From an uncultured Pirellulales bacterium (GTDB lineage Bacteria > Planctomycetota > Planctomycetia > Pirellulales > Lacipirellulaceae): 11,439 nt of DNA. Positions 1 to 5,689 of the stretch are shown piece after piece (the stretch's first letter is position 1; every line of letters begins with the position of its first letter). Under the pieces are notes generated by a model. That model had not been told where the DNA came from, did not search any database, and worked only from the letters and a program-made list of their open reading frames with translations. The position numbers and the translations under genes are program-made. The stretch covers positions 1 to 11,439 of the forward strand of contig CAMYJY010000033.1 of the NCBI GenBank assembly GCA_947258835.1, written 5' to 3'.

Positions 1-99
1 TTCATTTGGCAGATCTTGGCGGAGCCAAGTCTGACAAATCAGATTCAGCCCTTCATTTGGCAGATCTTGGCGGAGCCAAGTCTGACAAATCAGATTCAG
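1..99. repeat. Two tandem copies of a 51-bp palindromic repeat
   Basis: Positions 1-48 and 52-99 are identical over 48 bases, separated by CCC, so the period is 51 bp. Each copy is an inverted repeat around a CTTGGC-GGA-GCCAAG core (triloop GGA). The arms extend outward as ATTTGGCAGAT against its near-complement, with one mismatch and one bulged base, giving a stem of about 16 pairs. The array touches the left edge and may continue outside. The right copy ends exactly at the base that encodes the tRNA discriminator. No T-run follows the stem on either strand, so it does not look like a simple terminator. It resembles a REP-type dispersed palindrome. Confidence 0.85.
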
Positions 100-174
100 T
101 CGGGCTGAGAGGATTTGAACCTCCGACCTCTGCGTCCCGAACGCAGCGCTCTAGCCAAGCTGAGCTACAGCCCG
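100..174 (-). tRNA. tRNA-Pro (anticodon CGG)
   Basis: Read on the minus strand, a full 75-nt cloverleaf is visible. The acceptor stem is 7 perfect pairs (CGGGCTG with CAGCCCG), the D stem GCTC/GAGC, the anticodon stem CTGCG/CGCAG with loop TTCGGGA, and the T arm GGAGG-TTCAAAT-CCTCT. The anticodon is CGG (plus positions 137-139), which reads CCG proline codons. The C1:G72 pair and A73 discriminator are the usual identity features of bacterial tRNA-Pro. CCA is not encoded; A73 (position 100) is followed directly by the 51-bp repeat. A plus-strand reading frame through this region is the familiar antisense artefact of a tRNA, not a protein. Confidence 0.95.
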
Positions 175-539
175 CAAATAGGATTCACGGAAAAATTGGG
201 TCAGCAGCGCAATCCCTTGCCGTGCAGTCCCTTCCCGCGGAGGCTGGCTCAGCGGTCGGGGGCCGCTCAACACGGACGCCGGCGGCTGCCGCTCGCGGCT
301 GGGGCAACACGTGCTTTCCGGGGGCAATTCTATCAGAGCCATTTTGGGGCGACAAGGTTCTGCGACGGATGTCTGACTTGGCCGGCGCTGGTTTTCCGTC
401 GTGTGGAGCTGCGCGACCGTACTCTCTTGACCGTGGCGCGGCTGATTTTAGCGGCTGGGGGTGCGTGGGTCTGTTTTCATGGGGGCTGTTCTGAGGTACG
501 ATAGGGGTATCTCTTCCATGTTCACCTAGCGTTTTTGTT
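175..539. other. Non-coding gap between tRNA-Pro and the regulator gene
   Basis: About 365 bases lie between the 5' end of the minus-strand tRNA and the start of the plus-strand regulator. Open frames on both strands here have no recognisable family features and conflict with one another or run into the tRNA. The GC-rich part around 240-300 has only short imperfect inverted repeats such as AGCGG...CCGCT. Apart from a weak promoter candidate at 474-502, I see nothing else. Confidence 0.6.
474..502 (+). promoter_or_regulatory. Weak sigma-70-type promoter candidate for the regulator gene
   Basis: TTTTCA at 474-479 and TACGAT at 497-502 are separated by 17 bases, each matching four of six consensus positions. 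A start near 509 would leave a leader of about 30 nt before the GTG at 540. No clear Shine-Dalgarno sequence precedes that GTG. This is a by-eye match only and could be chance. Confidence 0.25.
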
Positions 540-2384
540 GTGCACGCCTTTCTCACGATGCTGACTGGTAAGCAAGCGGGAACGAATTTCTCGCTGGATC
601 CCGGTCGTGAAACCCTGTTGGGACGCGGCAGCGATTGCCATGTCACGGTAGCGGATCCCATGTGTTCGCGGGAGCACGCCGCGGTCTGCTACGAAGGAGA
701 GCACTGGGTTGTCCGTGACCAAGGAAGTCGCAATGGCACGACCGTGAATGGCCAAAAAGTCCAAGAAGCCAGCCTGGACTCTGGGCATGTACTGGCGATT
801 GGTTCCAGCCAGTTTGAGTTTCAGCTTTCGGCAGAGCCGACGACGGCGAACGGCCAGGACAGCAATTTGCAGCAGACCATTGTGCAGGATCTGCCGATTG
901 CTGTGCAACAGACCAACCAGGAGGTGTTGGCTGCGCTGCCCACTCCCACCCAAGTTCAAGAGCTGGTGCTCCTGTATCAGCTGAGTATCCACCTGCTCAG
1001 TTGTGACGAGCCTGAGGAAGTGATTGGCATTGTTCTCGAGTTGCTCCGCGAACGCACGCAAGCGGCCGTGGTTGGATTCCTCTGGGTGGATGACCAAGAG
1101 CAGCTACGCCCCAAGGTTGTCATCCCTCAAGACCAGGCCGATCGGGTGCAGTTGAGCAAGTCCCTCACGGAATTGGTGTTACGCCAGGGCCGGGCGGTGT
1201 GGGTGGCCAGTCAATCCGAGGGCGATACGCCGCAGTCCTCTGGTACCTTTGCCGACGCCGTATGCGCGCCGCTGGTTCGTAAGGATGGGCCGGGGGAGCG
1301 TGCGACCTTGGGGGCCATCCATGTGTATTTGCAAAATGGCCGCTTCCGTCAGTCGGATTTTGATTTCATCATTGCGGTGACCAATTTGGCGGTGATCGCT
1401 CTGGTGCGGGCGCGATCGCAAGTGACGTTGCAGAGTGATTTTCAGCGGCTCCGGAGTGAGTCGCCAGGCTACGATGAGCTGATCGGCAAAAGTCCGCCGA
1501 TGTTGGAGCTGAAACGTAAAATTGAGCGCGTGAGTAAGGCTCCGGGGTGCGTGCTGGTTCGTGGTGATAGTGGCTCCGGTAAGGAGCTGGTGGCGCGGGC
1601 CATGCATCACGGCAGCGCGCGTGCGGACCGGCCTCTGGTCGCCGTGAATTGCGCGGCCATCCCCGCGGAGTTGATGGAAAGTCAGCTGTTCGGCCACCAG
1701 GCCGGTGCGTTTACGGGCGCGGATCGTGACCATGCCGGCTATTTCCAGCAGGCTGACTTGGGGACCTTGTTTTTGGATGAGATTGGCGAACTTCCGTTGG
1801 AGGGGCAGGCCAAACTACTGAGGATTTTGGAGGGCCATCCCTTTTTGCCAGTGGGCTCCACCCAAGAAGTTCAAGTTGATGTGCGGGTGATTGCGGCGAC
1901 GAATCAAGATCTGCAAAACTATGTCCGCGAGAAAAAGTTTCGTGAGGATTTATATTACCGGTTGAGTGTCTTTGAGTTGCACCTGCCGCCCTTGCGGGAT
2001 CGGGGGGATGATCTCGATTTGCTCATCGATTATTTTCTCCACCACTACCGCAGTGAGCGGGGGCGCCCCCGCTTGGAGCTGGGGCAGGCGGCGCGGCGGC
2101 AAATGCTGGCTTATCGCTGGCCGGGCAATGTGCGGCAGTTGCGGAATGTGATTGATAGTGCGGTGGTCTTGGCCGATGGAGATGAAATCAGACCTTGCGA
2201 TTTGGGCCTGCGCGACAGTGGCAGCGAGCCACTCGACTCCTTGCTGATTGAGGATTGGGAACGCAAGCTGATTGTGGAGGCACTGCAGCGCGCTGCCGGA
2301 AATGTGCCGGAGGCGGCCAAGTTGTTGGGCATCGGGCGGGCAACCTTGTATCGGAAAATTGAAACCTATGGCATCCCCAGATAA
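540..2384 (+). CDS. Sigma-54-dependent activator with FHA, GAF, AAA+ and Fis-type HTH domains
   Basis: This 614-residue protein is a cytoplasmic bacterial enhancer-binding protein that would remodel sigma-54 RNA polymerase using ATP. Domains in order: FHA at about 2-97 (GRGSD 28-32, SREHA 43-47, SRNGT 63-67), a GAF-like sensor at about 136-293, a sigma-54-interaction AAA+ module at about 313-545, and a C-terminal Fis-type HTH at about 568-610 (AGNVPEAAKLLGIGRATLYR from 586). The AAA+ module has Walker A GDSGSGKE (342-349), the sigma-54 contact loop GAFTGA (389-394), Walker B GTLFLDE (408-414), REDLYYR with the arginine-finger region (468-474) and WPGNVRQL (527-534). All key motifs are intact, so it should be active. 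There is no receiver domain; input is probably phosphothreonine binding plus a GAF ligand. The GTG start at 540 is the only start that keeps the whole FHA strand; ATG 558 would trim it. Its end overlaps the next gene by 17 nt. Confidence 0.93.
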   Translation: MHAFLTMLTGKQAGTNFSLDPGRETLLGRGSDCHVTVADPMCSREHAAVCYEGEHWVVRDQGSRNGTTVNGQKVQEASLDSGHVLAIGSSQFEFQLSAEPTTANGQDSNLQQTIVQDLPIAVQQTNQEVLAALPTPTQVQELVLLYQLSIHLLSCDEPEEVIGIVLELLRERTQAAVVGFLWVDDQEQLRPKVVIPQDQADRVQLSKSLTELVLRQGRAVWVASQSEGDTPQSSGTFADAVCAPLVRKDGPGERATLGAIHVYLQNGRFRQSDFDFIIAVTNLAVIALVRARSQVTLQSDFQRLRSESPGYDELIGKSPPMLELKRKIERVSKAPGCVLVRGDSGSGKELVARAMHHGSARADRPLVAVNCAAIPAELMESQLFGHQAGAFTGADRDHAGYFQQADLGTLFLDEIGELPLEGQAKLLRILEGHPFLPVGSTQEVQVDVRVIAATNQDLQNYVREKKFREDLYYRLSVFELHLPPLRDRGDDLDLLIDYFLHHYRSERGRPRLELGQAARRQMLAYRWPGNVRQLRNVIDSAVVLADGDEIRPCDLGLRDSGSEPLDSLLIEDWERKLIVEALQRAAGNVPEAAKLLGIGRATLYRKIETYGIPR

Positions 2385-3678
2385 GCAACTTGCGAACCCG
2401 GTCAGCACTTCCGAGCAGCGGCGCGTGCTCGAGGGTTTGGACCGTGCGGCCTTGGCAGCTCACCAACTTCAGCGGCTGAACAAGCTGCTGGCCGCCATCC
2501 TGCCAGAGAATCAGTTCTATGCCCACAAGCTGGCTTGCTGTCCTCAGCAATTGGAAAGCTTGGAGCAACTGACCGACTTGCCACGGACCACCAAGGCAGA
2601 GCTTGTAGGTGAAGGTACCAGCCATACCTTGCCAGCGAATCTGACCTGGCCGCTCACGGCCTACAGTCGTTATCACCAAACCTCGGGCACGCAGGGGAGG
2701 CCGCTCAGTGTCTACGACACGGCATCCGATTGGCAGTGGTGGCTCGATTGCTGGCACTATGTGATGGACGCGGCGGACGTGGGGCCGGAGGATCGCGCTT
2801 TGTTGGCGTTTTCCTTTGGGCCGCACATAGGTTTTTGGTCCGCTCACGATGTCCTGGTGGCCCGCGGCACGCTGATTGTGCCAGCTGGCGGGATGGATAC
2901 CCTGGCCCGGTTGGATTTGTTGGAGCGGACCCAGGCTACGGTCTTATTCTGCACACCGACTTATGCCTTGCATCTGGCCGAAGTCGCTGCGAAGCATAGT
3001 ATCAATTTGGCCCATACGGCGGTTTGCAAGGTGGTCGTCGCGGGCGAGCCGGGGGGCTCGATTCCGGCCACCCGGGGTCGCATCGAGGAGGCCTGGGAGG
3101 CTCGTGTCACCGACCATTGTGGGGCCACGGAAGTCGGGCCTTGGGGATATGGCGACGCAGCCGGCGTTGGCTTGCACGTGCTCGAGAGTGAATTTCTGGC
3201 CGAATTTCTCTCCGTCGAGACCGGTCAGCCGGCGGCGGAGGGTGAGTTGGCCGAACTGGTGCTTACTAGCCTGGGGCGTGTGGGCATGCCCGTGCTGCGT
3301 TATCGCACGGGGGACTTGGTCCGCCCCAGCTGGGCTGGTACGGGGACGAGTCGTTTCGTGCATTTGCCGGGAGGGGTGTTGGGGCGCGCGGACGACATGT
3401 TGATTGTGCGCGGCGTCAACATCTTTCCCAGTTCACTGGAGCAGATTCTGCGGAGTTTTCCGGAGGTTGTCGAGTACCGGATTTCCGTCCGCAAGGCCGG
3501 TGCGTTGGACGAGTTGGTGGTGGAAGTCGAGGATCGTCTGCAGGAGCCGGCCCGCATTGCCGCGGAGATGCAACTGCGTTTGGGCCTGAAGGTCGACGTG
3601 CGTTTGGCGCCGGCCATGTCCTTGCCTCGCTTTGAGGGGAAGGGCGAACGGTGGATTGATCTGCGGAAAGCGAAATAA
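2368..3678 (+). CDS. Phenylacetate-CoA-ligase-like AMP-forming acyl/aryl-CoA ligase
   Basis: This 436-residue enzyme has the usual length of PaaK-type ligases. It would adenylate a carboxylic acid with ATP and transfer the acyl group to CoA. Visible motifs are the P-loop-like TSGTQG (105-110), the A5-type CGATE (251-255, then GPWG), RTGD (313-316), the PaaK-typical GRADDMLIVRGVNIFPSSLE (339-358), and a C-terminal PRFEGKGERWIDLR in which Lys425 is in the place of the catalytic lysine. The substrate cannot be read from sequence, so I give no gene symbol. I chose ATG 2368 because upstream in-frame codons lie inside the regulator gene and encode nothing ligase-like. The start overlaps the regulator's last codons by 17 nt, suggesting translational coupling. 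The stop lies 17 bp from that of the convergent DUF4340 gene, with no terminator hairpin between. Confidence 0.88.
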   Translation: MASPDKQLANPVSTSEQRRVLEGLDRAALAAHQLQRLNKLLAAILPENQFYAHKLACCPQQLESLEQLTDLPRTTKAELVGEGTSHTLPANLTWPLTAYSRYHQTSGTQGRPLSVYDTASDWQWWLDCWHYVMDAADVGPEDRALLAFSFGPHIGFWSAHDVLVARGTLIVPAGGMDTLARLDLLERTQATVLFCTPTYALHLAEVAAKHSINLAHTAVCKVVVAGEPGGSIPATRGRIEEAWEARVTDHCGATEVGPWGYGDAAGVGLHVLESEFLAEFLSVETGQPAAEGELAELVLTSLGRVGMPVLRYRTGDLVRPSWAGTGTSRFVHLPGGVLGRADDMLIVRGVNIFPSSLEQILRSFPEVVEYRISVRKAGALDELVVEVEDRLQEPARIAAEMQLRLGLKVDVRLAPAMSLPRFEGKGERWIDLRKAK

Positions 3679-3695
3679 CCCTTCGTGTTGGAAAA

Positions 3696-5450
3696 TCAAC
3701 TGGCGGGAACCGCCTTGTCTTGATCGGCCTCCGTTTCCGTTTCCGCTTCCCGTTCGCGGGTGACTTGCTCGACGCCGAGGTGGATCTTGTTGTAGACAGT
3801 GTTGTCGATGACGTAATACCAGTCCCCAAACCGCTCGTTGAGGGTCTGCACCCGTTTGCGGCCGGCCTCGACCCGTTCCTGATATTCGTCCTGCCGCCGC
3901 TGGTTTTCCCTGGTGATCCGCTGCCGCTCGGCCAGGATGTCTTGGATTTGTGCCTGTTGGGCCAGCTCTTCCGGGGAGGCCTCGGTGGCCGCTTCGTTTT
4001 CTGCTACGTCCTCTGCGGCGTTCTCCTCAGCTTCATCCTCCGCGAGCGTGTCTTCCGACTCGCTGGCTTCCGCAGCATCGGCTGCTGCGTCCCCCGCGTT
4101 GGTGTCTGCCGCGGCAGATGCGGACTCTGCCGCACGGGTGGTGTTGTCTGTTGCCTCCGCTGCCTGTTCTAAGTCTGCCTCCGTCACGCCCTCCGGCAGC
4201 TCTGGAAACCCATCCAGTTCCGGAGAATCCAGCAAGGATTCCTCAAAGCGGGCCATCACGAAGAGGTAGCGATAGATATCGTCTCCTGCTGCTTCGCTGC
4301 CGGCGCTTGCGGTCTCGTCGGCCGTGGTCGATTCGTCCGTCTCCTGGCTATCCGCCTTCAGATTGCCGAAACGCAGTACGTACTGGACGCCATCCTGCAG
4401 CGAGCAGGTCAGCTGGCCTTCGCTGGAGAGAATTTCCGGCTCGGAGCCGGCCTCGATGGCCACCGGGGCAAAACCCTTTTCTGCCAGGCTCGTCTGGGCA
4501 CGGGAGTCTTGCAAAAAGCCCTCGCCGGCCCGCAAATCGGCGCTGAGGCCGTCAGGTTTCCGCTCCACATCGACAATTTGCAGATCTTCGAGGCTGCTGC
4601 GCAGCTCCTGCAACGTATCTTGATTGAGCTCTTCGTTGTCGCCCAGCTCATAAGGCAGCATTTTTTGCTGTTCCGCGTCGAAGGTGGCCAGTCGCTGGGC
4701 GCTCCAGCTGGAAGTTTTGTCGTCGTATTCCAGCTCCATTTCACCCCGACGTTCCCAGAGGATCTGCATTTGGAAACCGCCCGCAGTGAGCACGGGGCGG
4801 AGCTCCACCGAGTAGTCCTGAATCTCGACTTGCCGGAGATCCAGCGGGTTGAGCTGCAACAGATCGCCCTCAATCCAGTCTTTAAAGCGTGTGGAAAGAT
4901 TTTCCGGGTTGAGGTTCACCACGTACACCACATCCTGATCGGTATTGCGGACGTAGTATTGGTTTTCTGATTCGGGTACGGGCTGGCCGATAATCATGTC
5001 GGCTAGGACGTTTTCATTGACATCGGAAATGACGACCCGCGTGCCCACACCGGTGGACTTGGAGGTGAGTTTTGAGTTGTCGGGGTTAAGGACACCCAGC
5101 GTTTGGTGCTCCTTGGCAGTTTGGGCCGCAACCCGCAAGATCTCACGATCAATGACGTTATTGACCGCTTCGGCCATTTGCTGATGGGCATCGGCCGGGT
5201 AGCCTTGCTTGGAGGGGAGCGACCACAAACCGTCGCTCTCAGCAATCTCAAACTCCCGTTGGGAGGCGGTTTCCCGGTCAAACTTGACAATTTTCAGTCG
5301 CTTGGCCGCGTCCACCTCGAACTGATTCAGGCGTTCGCCGATCAGCTCCTGGGCATCAAAGGTATCGCTTGCTGGGCGGACCGCAAAAGCCAAGAATAAG
5401 CAGCCCACCGCTGCTGCCACAAAGAGAATCGTTTTGGACATTTCCGTCAT
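3696..5450 (-). CDS. DUF4340-type membrane-anchored protein, third gene of a Gld-like ABC cluster
   Basis: This 584-residue protein starts with a single membrane segment (about 7-23, ILFVAAAVGCLFLAFAV), so most of it should lie outside the cytoplasmic membrane. The middle (about 40-420) is compatible with DUF4340, a family often found next to GldG-like proteins; typical stretches are GLWSLPS (74-80) and TRVVISD (137-143). Residues about 422-500 are an Ala/Glu/Asp-rich, low-complexity insert, followed by a charged coiled-coil-like stretch to about 540 and the conserved-looking FGDWYYVIDNTVYNKIHLG (541-559). The tail is again acidic. The biochemical role is unknown. It lies 239 bp downstream of the ABC permease/GldG gene on the same strand and is probably part of the same complex. 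The start could be ATG 5450 or ATG 5441 (MSKTILF); neither has a strong Shine-Dalgarno sequence. A perfect hairpin sits 20 nt upstream. Confidence 0.8.
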   Translation of the reverse strand: MTEMSKTILFVAAAVGCLFLAFAVRPASDTFDAQELIGERLNQFEVDAAKRLKIVKFDRETASQREFEIAESDGLWSLPSKQGYPADAHQQMAEAVNNVIDREILRVAAQTAKEHQTLGVLNPDNSKLTSKSTGVGTRVVISDVNENVLADMIIGQPVPESENQYYVRNTDQDVVYVVNLNPENLSTRFKDWIEGDLLQLNPLDLRQVEIQDYSVELRPVLTAGGFQMQILWERRGEMELEYDDKTSSWSAQRLATFDAEQQKMLPYELGDNEELNQDTLQELRSSLEDLQIVDVERKPDGLSADLRAGEGFLQDSRAQTSLAEKGFAPVAIEAGSEPEILSSEGQLTCSLQDGVQYVLRFGNLKADSQETDESTTADETASAGSEAAGDDIYRYLFVMARFEESLLDSPELDGFPELPEGVTEADLEQAAEATDNTTRAAESASAAADTNAGDAAADAAEASESEDTLAEDEAEENAAEDVAENEAATEASPEELAQQAQIQDILAERQRITRENQRRQDEYQERVEAGRKRVQTLNERFGDWYYVIDNTVYNKIHLGVEQVTREREAETETEADQDKAVPAS

Positions 5451-5470
5451 GATGAAGTACTTTCTGCAGT

Positions 5471-5505
5471 TTCTGCTAGAACGGCCGGAGGCCGTTCTAG
5501 CAGAA
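5471..5505. repeat. Perfect 16-bp inverted repeat with GGA triloop
   Basis: TTCTGCTAGAACGGCC at 5471-5486 is followed by GGA and its exact reverse complement at 5490-5505. The stem ends 20 nt before the DUF4340 start codon, so it would fold in that gene's leader. The neighbouring half-motif GCCGTTCTA recurs at 5545-5553. There is no T-run after the stem on either strand, so I do not call it a terminator. It may be a dispersed palindrome, an RNA-processing site or a translation-modulating leader hairpin. Confidence 0.9.
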
Positions 5506-5581
5506 GTAAATAGGTCTGAACCGAAAAGGCTCTTCTATCATAGTGCCGTTCTATTTTTATCTAACAGTTTTTACTAGCTGG

Positions 5582-5591
5582 TACACGTGTA
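5582..5591. other. 10-bp palindrome TACACGTGTA
   Basis: A perfect 10-bp palindrome lies between the 5471-5505 hairpin and the 90-bp repeat copy A. Such a site could be a dimeric regulator's operator, but no promoter is obvious beside it, and one palindrome of this length can occur by chance. Confidence 0.3.
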
Positions 5592-5599
5592 TCGAATGA

Positions 5600-5689
5600 G
5601 CGACCAACGGGAGCGGGCCAAAACCTTCCGAGCGGTAGCTCGCGTCGGCTGGCGGCCCCCCGTTCAAGCCGGGGGCAGGCCCTGCCGCC
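5600..5689 (-). repeat. 90-bp dispersed structured repeat, copy A (intergenic)
   Basis: This segment aligns without gaps to 10060-10149 inside nadB, with 73 of 90 positions identical by my count. Read on the minus strand it begins directly after the TAG stop codon of the ABC permease gene (5690-5692). It contains a GGCAG-GGC-CTGCC hairpin, a CGAGC-TACC-GCTCG hairpin, and an outer stem AACGGGGGGCC pairing with GGCCC...CCCGTT through a 3-nt bulge. The frame matching the nadB copy is open and reads GLNGGPPADASYRSE, but it is not in the frame of the ABC gene. I see no transposase linked to it. Confidence 0.85.

Noticed and set aside
57..73. Sigma-54 (-24/-12) promoter, from TTGGCAGATCTTGGC in the repeat
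   Set aside because: The GG-to-GC spacing is one base short, and the match occurs in both repeat copies as part of the hairpin arms.
1..99. CRISPR array
   Set aside because: The units are directly joined by three bases with no spacers, and no cas gene is in the window.
6..494. Plus-strand frame across the repeats and tRNA-Pro as a protein gene
   Set aside because: It is a translation of tandem repeats and of the antisense strand of a tRNA, with no family features afterwards.
2272..2367. Earlier ATG (2272) as the ligase start
   Set aside because: The extra 32 residues overlap the regulator's Fis domain in another frame, are Cys/Arg-rich and are unlike PaaK N-termini; ATG 2368 fits the family length.
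5471..5505. Rho-independent terminator after the permease gene
   Set aside because: The stem is strong but no T-run follows on either strand, and it sits only 20 nt before the next start codon.
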